Shown here piece after piece: positions 46,951 through 58,968 of a stretch of DNA of 64,000 nt; the first letter of the stretch is position 1; the number at the start of each line of letters is the position of its first letter. The notes below the pieces were generated by a model. That model ran no database searches, was not told the origin of the DNA, and was given only the letters and a program-made list of their open reading frames with translations. The DNA is from Orobanche coerulescens (Eukaryota > Streptophyta > Magnoliopsida > Lamiales > Orobanchaceae). Position numbers and translations under genes: made by a program. The stretch is from contig CM065802.1 of NCBI GenBank assembly GCA_033398695.1, positions 76,804,096 through 76,868,095 on the forward strand, given 5' to 3'.

Positions 46951-47210
46951 AGAAATATATTAATATATTTTAATATTTTTACTGTAAAATTAAATCTAAA
47001 CGAAATTTTACAAAAAATAGTTATAGCGGACCGATAGAAAACCTTCAGAAAATTAGTCAAATAATTACTTAGTGTAATGTGCGAATTTTTAGGACACCGA
47101 AAACTAGCCTCTTCTCTATTGGGATATTATGATGTAAAACAATGACAAGATTTAGACCAAATTTGGTATAATTCAAATATCTGGTGTAATTCAAATATCC
47201 AGTATGCCCC
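46951..47210. other. AT-rich stretch without recognised features
   Basis: It lies between the gag remnant of J and the poly(A) end of the LINE. It contains ATATATTAATATATTTTAAT and a short direct repeat TAATTCAAATATC. No gene, terminal repeat or known element end is seen. Confidence 0.5.
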
Positions 47211-47439
47211 CATTTTTTTTTTTGAGAAACAGATTACTGCATTTCATTCATGAAAAATCAGTACAAATTGGAGAAAGCAGAACTAACAAGTCATCTCCGT
47301 GAGACCATCCTTATCACTAACTACACACTTAGACAAGTCATGAGCCAGTATTTGCAGAACAAAAGATATGAGTTAAAGTAATCATGCTAAACAAGCTGGC
47401 TTTATTTTTGAGTAGTAGACATGATAGCTTTAATCATCT

Positions 47440-48061
47440 CTGAACAGTCACTCTCTAAAATCACATCCTGAAACCTAAGCGATAGTGCCAAATCGAGTCC
47501 AATTTTGACAGCAAAGGACTCAACAGTTTCTGGGCAAAGTATGTATGGAAACTAAAGTTGTCGCCAAGCCAACACTTACCAACTGCGTCTCGTATAACCA
47601 CTCCTATCCCAGCTGTGTTACAAGCCTTTAAGATTGATGCGTCCACATTGATCTTCACAGAAGTCCCTTCCGGTGACCACTCGTATTCGAATCCGGTGGT
47701 ATAGGCTTTGCAAAGTGATTCTGGGCAGCTTTAATATGCACCGAAGGTCACCAACTCCAGCGGGTCTCCATGCTTTCCGCCGCCAGGGTGTTTCTATGGT
47801 TCCAAATACACCAACACACACAGACAAAGTATTCGAACTGCTGTACCTGGAGAACCTATTTTATGGCTTTAATCCATTCCCAAATGTCAGCAAAAGGTGA
47901 AGAAACAATATGAACAGGCAGGCCAGAAATGGCCCAAACTAGCCGAGCAAATTGACAAGAGGAGAAGGTATGCAAGATAGTTTCGTCAGCTTCAAAACAC
48001 AGTGGGCACAAAGAACTCACATCAATTCTACGCTTAATCAGGTTCATAAGGACGATCAAGA
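47440..48061 (-). pseudogene. LINE ORF2 C-terminal part: zf-RVT and RNase H-like domains
   Basis: On the minus strand the zinc-binding segment LIKRRIDVSSLCPLCFEADE is followed by ILHTFSSCQFARLVW (about 48050-47930). This fits the zf-RVT domain that follows RT in plant LINEs. Further on comes KINVDAS and GIGVVIRDAVG (about 47658-47590), an RNase H-like segment. Frames shift between the two parts and the RNase H part is truncated and mutated. Confidence 0.8.
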
Positions 48062-48550
48062 TCCGTCATCAGCAATAACCGAGATAACTTTCTTCCGATA
48101 ATTCAAAATAGCCCCATAACGATTGAGCCAATCGTCTCCAAGAATTAAATCGTCACCATGAATATCGACCATGATAAGATGTGATGGCCAATTCCCCCCT
48201 CCTATCGACACAGGAAAATTTCTAGCTTCTAGATTTCCCACAATTCTCTCTCCACTCGGCAGACTCACAACATAAGGTTCACAATCATGTAAACATGAGA
48301 TTTTCAAATGATTAACACAGTTCAGTGATATGAAAGAATGTGTAGCTCCTGAATCGAATAAGACACTAACTGGTTTCAAAAGAATCTGAATCGTACCTGA
48401 TGCAACAGCAGTGTTCTGATCATCTGACCTCCTCATCTCATAAAGGCACGGAGGAACGGACCCAGCACTAGATGCTTCCCTTTTTCCAAGATTCTGCGGT
48501 TGTAGACCACTCTGATGTGTCAGGTTCACACTCGTCTCTTTCGGAACTTG
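48062..48550 (-). pseudogene. Gypsy protease fragment embedded in the LINE ORF2
   Basis: On the minus strand, about 160 residues are open without a stop. They run from RREASSAG-like linker sequence through YEMRRSDD, the protease motif VLFDSGATHSFISL and ILGDDWLNRYGAILNYR. The arrangement parallels the protease of G at 230-600, including YEMRR and the DDWLERHGAIMNYR equivalent. LINE sequence lies on both sides: NLHVPNMIRVFL upstream and LMNLIKRRIDV downstream. No LTR and no other gypsy domain is attached, and no clear target duplication was seen. Insertion by template switching or repair is possible. Confidence 0.75.
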
Positions 48551-49410
48551 CAAGAAAAACACGGATCATATTGGGAACATGTAAGTTCGAGCAACACAAC
48601 CAATCTTTCTTATGAATAGTGGAGCTACTAGCCGCACCCATGTGTAACACCCCCAATCCGCTCAGGGATATTACACCTCGTAGAACCTTTCCTCAAGGAT
48701 CTACCAGGCTGGTAACAACATAGAACAACTCAACAATGCCTTTAAGGCTAAAATGACTCAGTAGACCGATTTGGTCTTTCAATAAATACATACAACTCAA
48801 ACTCATTACATGCCCACGCAGGGGTCGAATACAACACACTTCCGTACAACGAGAAAGAATACTGCAGCGGAAAATAAACTATAACTAAACCAATGACATC
48901 ATACGGATCCTCGTGTGATTAGTATCGTTCATCTTCAATCATCCTTCGTGCCGACCCTGTGTTATGCTCCCAAACCTGAATGCAAAAACAGACATCCACC
49001 CCCCGAATACTCGGGGGTTAGCAAAACTCCACTGTTTTGCTAGTGCAAGAACAAAGTGAAAATACGAGCCATACAATTCACATTCCACGAATAACAATAA
49101 CCAGGAATCCTCAAAGATCCAAACGTAATGAAAAGTACTTCCCGAGGCAAGAGTTTGGTAAAACATTCTAAAACCGAAAGGTCACAAATCAAGGGAAAAC
49201 AATTTATAAAACAGTTTAAAATGCCATCGAGAGTTTTAATAGAAAACAATTTAGGATTATCAAATCCTTCTTTTTCCAAAAATCAATAGGGTCACAGCCC
49301 AAAGGTTTTGTTTTCGCAAATAGAAAACCGACAATAATTCACAAGGTTAAAACCACGTCACGTGTCCTCGACGGACATAAAAATCAATATCAACTCGTGA
49401 AGTTTTACTT

Positions 49411-49770
49411 GTGAATCCAGGACTCTACCATTGGACTCCCGCCGTGGCCCCGTCGAACCAACCCACGGTGAGTAAAATACATTCACTAAATATACACCAA
49501 CCTGTGAAGTTTTTACTCGTGAATGCAGGGCTCTGCCATTGGACTCCCACCGTGGCCCCGTCGAACCAACCCACGGTGAGTAAAATACATTCACTAAATA
49601 TACACCAACCTGTGAAGTTTTTACTCGTGAATCCAGGGCTCTACCATTGGACTCCCGCCGTGGCCCCGTCGAACCAACCCACGGTGAGTAAAATACATTC
49701 ACCACGCGTGAATCCAGGGCTCTACCATTGGATTCCCGCCGTGGCCCCATCGAACCAACCCGCGGTGAGC
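49411..49770 (-). repeat. Four-copy 108-bp tandem repeat in solo LTR H
   Basis: Units marked by GTGAATCCAG or GTGAATGCAG start at 49411, 49519, 49627 and 49708. The spacing is 108, 108 and 81 bp, so the third unit has lost 27 bp. Both strands read open through the array, which explains the long false ORFs here. D has two and G three related units. Confidence 0.85.
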
Positions 49771-50698
49771 GAAACAATCATGCACAAATAACATATCACA
49801 CCAAGGATATCCAAACAATTCGCCAAGAGGCATCAAACACTTAGCAAAACACCACTTCAAACCATAACGCACCGAAAAGAGATAGTATATGTACACACGC
49901 ATTAGCAAGCGCAACATCAACACCAAACATATCCAAAGGATTCACGTATTCACTTACAACCCACACAATTTACAAAACACACGCGTTTTGAAAGTGAGCC
50001 TTTAACGAGGCTAGCCGAATCTTTTGAAAACTCGTTTCAAATAATCAAACAAACATATAAAGACGATCACCAATTATAATATCCATAAAACAAGAATTGT
50101 ATGGACAAGGTACTTTTCTCGAAATCGGCACGCAAGTATTCCGACGAACACGGCTCAACCGGAAAGCTTCGAAACGCCCGATGCTATCGAAAAGGAAGAC
50201 GACAACGAACGGAAGGGTTCGACATGGTTTCTTCGCAAGAAACTCGACCCTAACACCATATAATCAATAATTCAACGATCATACGAGGAAGAATAATCGT
50301 AGAACGTCCGAAAACCCCTCTAAGACATTCTATCGGACACCTTCAAGGCGTCGATCAAGAACTCGACCAAAACAACGAATCGATACGATCCAACCATGGA
50401 ATAACAAGGGAAATGATATAATACATCTAAATATTCATCAATCCATCATAATCCTAAGTTAAATCGGATTAATCAGACGAAAACAACCAAAATACCCAAA
50501 TTCCCCAAAACTAGATTTTTAGAAATCTAACCTTGATTCGGTAGATCGGAGGAGGTTATGGGATGATTGATTGATGATATGAACTCCAAGACTTCATGGA
50601 TTTATTGTCCAACAACATCTCTCCATGATCAACACACCCCCAGCCGCGGAAGAGAAGAAAAACGAGTGAGAATTTCCTGAAGAAAACGTCTGTTGGCC

Positions 50699-50869
50699 TT
50701 AAATAGCCGATCACGGCCGCCTTTACGTACGTAATCGCCATGGCTTACGACGAATCGCCATGGCGAACTCACGCCTAGAAATGCCGGAAACGTTACGTGA
50801 CAAGCACGGCTGTGGCCTTACGTACGTAATCGGCCTTATGTACGTAATCGCCGAGCACTACGGCCGTAA
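50699..50869 (-). promoter_or_regulatory. TTACGTACGTAA-type palindrome cluster and TATA-like box in H
   Basis: Perfect TTACGTACGTAA sites start at 50723 and 50818, with TTATGTACGTAA at 50836 and CTACGGCCGTAA at 50858. Weaker forms lie at about 50711, 50744 and 50792. Read on the minus strand they precede a TATTTAAG at 50699-50706. Spacing is less regular than in D or E. Confidence 0.65.
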
Positions 50870-51417
50870 TCGCCAAGGCTACTGGGCCTGCATCGCCGGC
50901 CATGACTCGGTCGGGGCCAACTCCGACGGCCCGAACGACCCCGAAACCCGAACCTGAATACGAATCGAAGATACGGTTATGAAGTACTCGCAAAGACGAA
51001 TTCGAACACTAAGAGAACACACGATTCCGACCACCCGAAGGCTCGAAATTCGACAACGGAAAGTAATTACCCCAAACTTTGGGAAATTACGAAAATGGCC
51101 CAAAACGCCCGAAAATCACGATACGTGATCGAATAACCAAACCGAAGTTTACAACACGTCTAACAAAGTTAAACGGACTTACGGGAAACTCGAAACAGCA
51201 GTTTTGAACGAGATTCACAAGAATCGAACTCAAGTGCGGAAAAGTCGCTAAAAAACACGGAACTCAACAAAACGGTACCGAAACGAACTCGGATGTCAAA
51301 AAGTGTAGAATTAATCATTCTCAGAATGACGAAACGATCATGAGCAAGTCGTCAAAATGGACTTCCGCCGAAAAAAAAGAAATTACCGGAAATCGAAATT
51401 ACGGGTATTACACCATG

Positions 51418-53400
51418 TTCTTCTTAATTTCTCTAGCCACAAAGTAAGCTGTACAAACGGAGTAATAGCCAGACTTAGTAAAGAACAAGCGCCTTAAATC
51501 AGCAAAACTAGGATTGCCCACGGGGATTCTAATGATTTCTTAAACATCATCCTTCCAAAAGACAAAATTTAGTGCATCAATGTCCCAACCCTGGCCGTCA
51601 AGAAGCAGAAAATTAGAGACTGGGATTTCCCCAATGTTAAACAAATCAGGGGCAAAAGGTTTTCTAGAAATCGTCCTAGGAATCCAATTGTCCCCCAACA
51701 CTAAAGCTTTTCCCATCCTCAATTCTCCAAATCAACCCATATTTCACCAAATCAATTGAGCCAAAAATACTTCCCCAAGTGAACGAAGAATTTTGTTTAA
51801 TGGAAGCATCAAGATATCACACTCCGGAAAGTATTTAGCTTAAGGACACATCTTAAAAGGGAATCAGGATTTTGAAGAATTCGCCAAACATGCTTTCCCA
51901 ACATAGCCAAATTAAAAGACCTCAATCCCGGAAACCCATACCCCCATCACGTTTGCTCTCACAAAGACTATCCAACTTAACCCAATGGATCTTATCCCAC
52001 TTTCATCACCCCACCAGAATTTGGAGATTATGTACTCAAGCTCATAGATGAGATACTCAGGTAGTCTAAAACAACTCATCACATAAGTCCGAATAGACTG
52101 GAGAACCGACTTAATCATAATTTCCTTACCAGCCCGAGAAAGGTGTTTTTCTCCAAACCCTTGAGTTTAGCCCATAACTGTTCCCGCAACCACCCAAAGA
52201 CCTCCCTCTTAGACCTGCCCATCTTAGTAGGAAACCCAAGATACTTCTCATGTTTTTCAACCACCCGAACCGAAAGTACAGCCCTTACCTCCTCCATCCT
52301 CTCCCTTCTAATATTTCGACTAAAAACCACCATCGACTTATCAATATTAATCAACTACCCAAAGAAACACTATACATATGAAGGATATTATTAATCCCAA
52401 CAGAAGACTCCTAAGTGGCCTCACAAAAAATTAGGGTATCATCAGTAAATAGGAGATGAGACACACTAGGAGCACAAGGACTAACAGACATACCTCTCAG
52501 CACCCCCTACTCTCCGCATCAGCAAATTAAAGAACTAAGGGCCTCGATACAGAAAAGTAACAAATATGGTGATAAAAGTCCTCCTTGACGTAATCCCCGC
52601 TTAGGGTGGATGGAACCAGAAATTTCTCCGTTTACTTTAACAAAATAAGAAACGGAGCACACGGAGAGCATAATTAATTGTATGAAGGCATGCTCAAAAC
52701 CTAGTCTACTCAACACACGGTCAAGGAAAGGCCACTCAACCCGGTCGTAAGCCTTACTCATAAAGTCTCCTCACAATCCAACATTTCTTCCAAATCCTTC
52801 TTCAATCTCTACTCTGTCCGCTTATTCTCCACATAAAAAGGTAAAGTCTGAAGTTTCTCCAATTCTGTGTTAAGCTTACGGACCTCTGCACGAATATTAG
52901 GAAAGCTCTTGTTACTCCAACTCATTAGCCCAACCAAACAATTCTCCAAATTTACTTCGAAACCCTCATCCGGATCCCACGCATCAGAAATCACCTTCCC
53001 ACAATCTGACGAACGAATCCCACCAATTCGAAATGGGATTGCTTTGCCCGCCGGATAGCCTGAGGTGCGACTTAGTGGGAGAATACGGCAAGCATCGCCA
53101 AATGATCTAAGCGTCGGGATGTGATGTGCCGTATATGGGTTTGAGGAAATAAGCGTTTCCAATTATGTGTTGCTACAGCCCTGTCCAGCCTTTCTTTAGT
53201 GTTAAAAATGGACCTCTCTGTGATTATTCCATGTAATTGGGTAGCCTATAAAACCCAGTTCCACCAAGTCATTATGGGTCAAAGCTACACGGAAATACCT
53301 TAATCTCCAAGTATGCTTCCTTTTGGCTGTGTCCGGATCCCTGTAGAAGCATGCGAATCTCTAAATAACCGGACTATCAACTAGTTGAACATTAGCGTAT
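51418..53400 (-). pseudogene. LINE ORF2: endonuclease tail and reverse transcriptase
   Basis: On the minus strand an endonuclease tail (DLVELGFIGYPITWNNHR, near 53260) is followed by the linker CLVGLMSWSNKSFPNI. RT follows with SKAYDRVEWPFLDRVL (about 52755) and GLRQGGLLSPYLLLF, where GD is usual. The catalytic TDD box is in LLFTDDTLIF near 52455-52430. Later blocks are EKYLGFPTKMGRSK (about 52250) and ISKFWWGDES (about 52020). Several frame changes and stops make it non-functional. The N-terminal endonuclease is missing or unrecognisable. Confidence 0.85.
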
Positions 53401-53410
53401 GTGGTTTCTG

Positions 53411-54716
53411 CTATAACTCAAAACCTATGTTGCACAGGTGCGGGGGGCGGGTGCAGGTGCGGGCAGATACGGGTGCGGGATACGGGTTTTTGAAAATGTT
53501 ATGGTGCGATACGGCAAGGATACGTCTGTTTATTTTATATTTTATATATAACACTTGTTAAATATAAAAAACAACAATTCAAATATCACCAGAAAAGCAA
53601 TTCCAATACATAAAACAAGTTATACAAAAAACAATTCAAAATGGCTTTGAGCAGTGGAGCTTTCTGATGCTGTTCGTGAATGCTGCTAAAGGTAAAAATA
53701 ATTACTTATTAGATGATTTACTTTTTGTATTTTAGTTTATTTAATTTACTTTTTAAAAATTACAAAAAAACCCTAAAAAAATAAAAAAATTATAAAAAAA
53801 AAATATACGGATACGCATATCCTGTGTAAGGATATGCGAGTCCTGTGCAAGGATCCGCGAGTCCGTTTTTTTTTTTTTTTTTTCACGGATTCGCCACGTG
53901 GCGAATCCCATGCGAATCCCACGCGAATCGTGTTGGAAATGGTTTAGTAATTAACCATTTATTAAGAATAAATATTGTTAATTAAATAATTATTATTTAA
54001 TTAAAATATTTATTGAATGTTAATCTACGTCATGAGTAGATGAACGTGGTATATTTAATATTTCTAAACCGATTTCCGGTGAGTGAGATATTATATGTTA
54101 AAGTTGGATGTTGGAGTAGGAACTAACATGATATTAGTTATCCCACATTGATTGTGGATGGATGTTTTGACTTGTATTTAAAGTCTTTGCCTTTATGGGC
54201 TTAATAACAAGTGGGTTGGTGTATATGGGTGTCCTCGCGCACACACACACACCCGCGCGCCGCCGTCGACCGACCGACCGTCCGGGTCGGGGCGGGTCGG
54301 GCACGGGCTCGGACTGGGTCTCGATCTCGGTCTCGGTTCAGAACTTGGATCTTAGATCTTGGCAATGGGTGCAAAGGTTTCGTACTAGGCTTATTAGATA
54401 TTGGTTTGGGCTTAGCAGTCTGGTTATGGATATTAGGCAGGTTATAGTTTGTGGACTTTAGGTGAGTAATAAACACTTGGCGAGAAGCTTCAAATAGGTT
54501 TTGGTCGGCAGATGGCTTTGGGTCGGTGGCCCAGTATGTCTGTAGGGCACAAGGGATGATAACTGGGCGGGTATGGTTTGGTTGGGACAGGGAATTATAG
54601 CTAATGGGCTTGGTGAATGGCTGGGGTCATAAGGGGATTGAACAGGGGTGGAATGTTGGGCTGGGCTAAGGTGGGGTGATTGGGTCGGCCCAAATTAAAA
54701 TCAATGGACGTTTCAG
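53411..54716. other. Unresolved repeat region within the LINE
   Basis: The part at 53420-53935 opens with ATGTTGCACAGGTGCGGG, holds AT-rich sequence and a T18-like run near 53862, and ends with GGATTCGCCACGTGGCGAATCC and GCGAATCG repeats. This resembles a plant MITE-like element, but clear termini were not proven. The part at 53936-54190 is AT-rich with a TATTTAAAGTC box and could be an LTR piece. From 54239 come (CA)n and (CGAC)n-rich simple repeats and a C-rich strand that could be the proline-rich ORF1 tail of the LINE. No gene is supported. Confidence 0.45.
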
Positions 54717-54720
54717 ATAG

Positions 54721-55200
54721 ACCTGACAAAATAGGTCCAGACCGCGGGCCGACCCAGCCCGCCCGTTTTTGGGCGGGCATTGGGCTTCATATTTTTTGCC
54801 CAAAAAAAATCGGGTCCTTTTAGCCCGGCCCAGATTATGGAACTTTGTGATTATTTTTGTAGTATCTCATATCAATAATAATATTATTTTATGAATTTAT
54901 AAGAAAGTAGTAGTGATAAATGATATGATGATCAAATAAAAATATTTGTATATTTGTCTTTTGATTATGGTTGTGTAGTAAATAATGTAATTATCAAATA
55001 AAAATAATTGTATATTTATTTATCTGATTGTGATAGTATAGTGAATAATATAATAATTAAGGATCGAGAAATATTTCTATCTTTATTTAGAATTAATATT
55101 TCAAAAAAAAAAGTTGAGGCCCGCGGGCCGGGCTGACCCAGATTTGGCCCGCGTGTTTTTCACCCGGTCCATTTGGGCCGAGTCCGCCCATTTGCCAGGT
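54721..55200. mobile_element. Possible small TIR element, 480 bp
   Basis: The left end ACCTGACAAAATAGG and the right end read in reverse ACCTGGCAAATGGG are inverted and alike. GC-rich ends with GCGGGCCG and GGCCCGCG flank an AT-rich core without coding capacity. The 8-bp flanks tcagatag and catgatag share only the last five bases, so a hAT assignment is tentative. Confidence 0.5.
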
Positions 55201-55544
55201 CATGATAGGGTTTGGGAGGGAAACTCAGTTTGAAAAGTCAAATCATCACCCGTAGAATGATCTGTTACTACCATTTCATGTCATGATTCACGTGAACAGG
55301 ATCTTCCTCAATTAAGATTGATTTTCCTTTATCTTTTCTTAAAATAGAACCAGCCACTTGAATCATACGTCGTAATGATTTCGTAACATCAATATCAACT
55401 CTAAACCTTAAAGAAGTACCAATAAATCCCTTTTCATGGGAATTATAAACAGCCTTAAACGTATCCATCGCATTGCCCAGAATCTTAGCTATCCCCGGAT
55501 GCATTAACAATAACATTAACGGAACACTACTACAAAAACAGTAT

Positions 55545-55600
55545 TCACTGACACTTAGTTTCTGACACTTTATCAAAAGTGTCAGTAAATTCAGACATTT
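55545..55600 (+). repeat. Left subterminal repeats of the CACTA element
   Basis: ACTGACACTTAG, TCTGACACTTT and AAGTGTCAGTAA lie within 60 bp of the left end in both orientations. Similar ACTGACACTAA sites form the right subterminal region. Such sites bind the transposase in this superfamily. Confidence 0.85.
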
Positions 55601-56468
55601 GACTCATTTTCTATCTTTAACATAATTGTATCATAAGATACTGACACTAAAGTATCACTAATTTAAAAAAAGTCTTCCCTTATTTATAGTATTTATAAAA
55701 AACTAGGTTTACCTTACCATATATGGAGCGGCAAAGAACAAAAATCAGCCGCTCCATCCTTCTCCCTTTTTCTCCTCTTTTCCATTGCAAAACACACACA
55801 CTGAAAAATCGGATGCACACACTCAATCGTATAAACACACATACAATCATACAAACACACACACGAACGTATATGCTACATCAAGGTCATATGAGAGGCG
55901 GATGGAGTTTCGGGGAGCAGGCTAAGTCGGCGATTTGGCATCGCAATCGGGCGTAGGTTCATAGGTAAGGTTTCAGGTAAGATTTTTCTCATTTTTTAAA
56001 AGGAATTTGAGTTCTGAGATTGTGAATTAACCTCCATCTTAGGTGTCATCGGATGAAAAATAAAGGGGTTGAAGGTGGTTCTGAAAAGGGATTGATTTGG
56101 TGCGAAAGGGTAAATCGGATTGAGGGTTATCCTGGGAAAAATTGATTGGAGAATATGGGAGCAATTCTTTCTGTGAAGCTTGAGGGTTATCCTGGGAAAA
56201 CTTTTGTGCGTGTGTGTGCAATATTTTTCTTGAATTTATTTGTTACCGTGTGTTTTGTTAGTTAATGTTCCAGAAATCACGATTGAAGTTTTCAAATACC
56301 GAATTGCAGTTAATTAATAAATAAATGAAAAAATCATTTATGTTTTAGATTCTGGATTTTAAAACGATTGTAGAACTTGAATGGGGGTTTCTCCATCTCT
56401 CTCTCTCTTTCTCTAATGTGTGAGGATCATATGGGGTTCCAAGTATTGATTAATTTATCAACTTGTAG

Positions 56469-56990
56469 ATAGATGCTCATGTTGGTGGCGTGAATGATAT
56501 TGCTTTTGCTCATTCCAGTAAGCAGCTTTGCATAGTTACATGTGGGGATGACAAGACAATTAAGGTAGCAGCCATTTAAGATAGTAGTCTCCCAATCATG
56601 TATTTTGGTTTCCTCATTTACTCTCGTGTTACAGGTGTGGGATGTTGCCGCTGGTCGCAGGATGTATACATTTGAGGGCCATGAAGCTCCTGTATATTCT
56701 GTCTGTCCTCATTATAAAGAAAATATTCAGGTATTATATTAGTAGATTGATTCTTCTTCATTTTTAACAGTTGCCTTGTTGAATTCTTTATGAAATGAAT
56801 AGTGTCCTTTAATGTATAAAAATGAGAGGGCTTTCTGATTCTAGTTAGTATGCAGTTTATTTTCTCTACTGCAATTGATGGGAAAATAAAAGCATGGCTT
56901 TATGATTCTTTGGGATCAAGAGTAGATTATGATGCCCCTGGACTTTGGTGCACGACAATGGCATACAGTCTTGATGGAGCCAGTACTAAA
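56469..56990 (+). pseudogene. Captured TOPLESS-related WD40 exons
   Basis: Three exon-like blocks with GT-AG borders are visible. The block at 56469-56564 (32 codons) reads IDAHVGGVNDIAFAHSSKQL and ends CGDDKTIK. The block at 56635-56730 (32 codons) reads VWDVAAGRRMYTFEGHEAPV and ends YKENIQ. The block at 56856-56985 reads FIFSTAIDGKIKAWLYDSLG and ends WCTTMAYSLDG. This order matches the first WD40 region of TOPLESS and TOPLESS-related corepressors. Similarity stops at about 56985 and a TAA lies at 57003. Introns are retained, so capture was from genomic DNA rather than mRNA. The fragment lacks the N-terminal tetramerisation and EAR-binding domains. Confidence 0.88.
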
Positions 56991-57559
56991 AATTCTGTCC
57001 GTTAATCTTTCCCAAGAAAATGTGGGTTGGACAGACTTGAATCATTCAAGGACAAAAGATGTTTTAACATTAAGCACTCCAGAAATAGTATTAAAACATA
57101 AATGATTTTTGCATTTATTTGCAGTTGGCACTAGTGTTGGTGCTAATATTCTGGTATATCAAACTACCAGCCAAGGGAAACACCATGCTGATAAGAAAAA
57201 TTACTTCTACTTCTGTAGAAATAAAATGCATATGAATATTCCATCTAGATCAAAATTGAGGAAAATGAAGAGTTGGTAGATCAGACCTGCTATGTCGGAT
57301 GGGTTTGATATGAAGATGTCTCTTTTTTCTTTCAAATTTCCATCAGTTCGCCAAGCATCGGGATGTTGTTTATAAATGAAGACGCCAATGAAATTGAAGG
57401 TGTAAAGCATTTTTGGATTTGGTAGATTTTCAGTAGCAGTTAAAATGCAAAGTGGGTCTTAACTTGTTCTTTTTTCTTTTCCTGTAATTGTTATCCTCTT
57501 TGAGTAGGTTCTGGTCTAAATAACAATTTCGTCTTTCTTAATGGTATGCCTCTGTGCAG

Positions 57560-58530
57560 GAAAGTTGAATCTGGGACAACTTGATGCCCACGAAGATGAA
57601 GATGGTCCAGAATCAAGAGCAATAGAAGGACAGGAGAATGTGAGATTAATTGTCAAATGTCGATCCATTGCTTAAATTGTTCTAGGACATTTAGGAGGCT
57701 ACATTTAATCACGGAGTTTATTCAACCTTATTCTCAGACCCTCTAGTCATTATAATAGTTTTGGATGGATCTTGCATCAGTCCCTTAGCTGGAAAAAAAG
57801 TGCTATTAGAAACTAGAGAATGATTCTAACCAGTTGAGATATCTAGACACTTAATCATGACACTAAACGGTTTACCTTATAAATGTATAAATTTTCAGTA
57901 TGCTTTATCTATATCTCTCTACTATTATTTGTTTAAGTCTTTCATTATTTTATTACATCTTATTTTAAAAAAACGTAAAACTGGCTTGATGCCGCATAAC
58001 TCAATTTCATCTATTCATTTGATATTTTTTTAAACCTAGCCTTGTAAGTAAAAGTTACTTTTACTTGGTACTTTACGTTTGCAAGACCATCTTATAATAT
58101 TTTAAGATAAAAGTGTTGGACTCGATCATTTACAGGAACTAGAATTTTCTTCGGTCCATCCCTTTTTCCTATTCTTGTTTCATCTACTTGCCGTTTTCAT
58201 GTTATATGAGGTTCATCTAACTTTTACCAATGAGGTCTTTAGCCCCGGGCGCCAATATTTCAACCTAGTTGAACATAATTTGCATGTCTTCAGCTTTTTT
58301 TTTTTTATCAATTTTTGTGATGGGATGTTAATTTCATTTTACTCGCGCTTTTTCAATTTTTGAGATGATCATATTTAAGTTTTAAAAATAAAATATGTAT
58401 TATAGAAAACCTTTTCATTTTCCTCAGATCTATTTCTACTTCCAACTGTGTCACATCATTGTTATTGCAGAGGCATAAAAGCAAGAAGGAAGTGATGGAG
58501 GATATTATAACTAAAAGCAAGTTCTTCAAG
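57560..58530 (+). pseudogene. Captured NOP14-like exons
   Basis: Block one at 57560-57639 reads KLNLGQLDAHEDEDGPES and ends with a GT donor. Block two at 58471-58530 reads RHKSKKEVMEDIITKSKFFK between AG and GT borders. The KSKKEVMEEII-KSKFFK type of segment is typical of the nucleolar ribosome-biogenesis protein NOP14. The two blocks keep a continuous frame across the intron. The rest of the gene is absent. The assignment rests on recall of the family and on about 45 residues. Confidence 0.68.
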
Positions 58531-58968
58531 GTTGTGCTTGTTTGCAGCTTGTGAACTCTTTGCTTGCTCTTTACTGATTATTATTATTATTATTATTTAT
58601 AGTCCAGTATACTTGAATGAAACCTGCAGTTGATGATGACGATGATGTTATCTGTTGTGGGCAGGAGCGGGGCCGGGGGTTGCTGATGCAAAGAGTAGAT
58701 AGAAACTGACATCAATTACCTTTTTTGACTAAATTGGAAATTTAACATATCAACTGAGTTTAAGGAATTTCACCGCAGACCAAACTATTTTTGTTTATAT
58801 GCTGCTTTCTTTTTTTCATGACTATTTAAATTACCCAATGGTTGTCTTTCACAGTTGAATCAGTTGAGTTTATTTAACACTTGAATTATGTGAATGCTTG
58901 TTGATGTGTATAATATATACATATATTTTTAAGAATGCTCCATTGAGGTTTTTGTTGTTTGTGCTCAG

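Larger units (their letters stand above)
48643..51412 (-). mobile_element. H: solo gypsy LTR on the minus strand, 2770 bp
   Basis: Target duplications ccatg flank it at 48638-48642 and 51413-51417, with LINE sequence continuing on both sides. Read on the minus strand it starts TGTAATACCCG and ends GGGGTGTTACA. It matches the LTR family of D, including AGCCTGGTAGATCC before the end. No internal domain is present, so it is a product of LTR-LTR recombination. Its U3 array uses TTACGTACGTAA-type sites. Confidence 0.92.

Noticed and set aside
49358..49791. Repeat-containing ORFs on both strands of solo LTR H
   Set aside because: The 108-bp repeat unit is a multiple of three and has no stop in several frames, so long false ORFs result.
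54195..54476. Overlapping ORFs in the (CA)n and (CGAC)n-rich stretch
   Set aside because: Both strands are open because of simple-sequence, GC-rich composition. No recognised domain is present.
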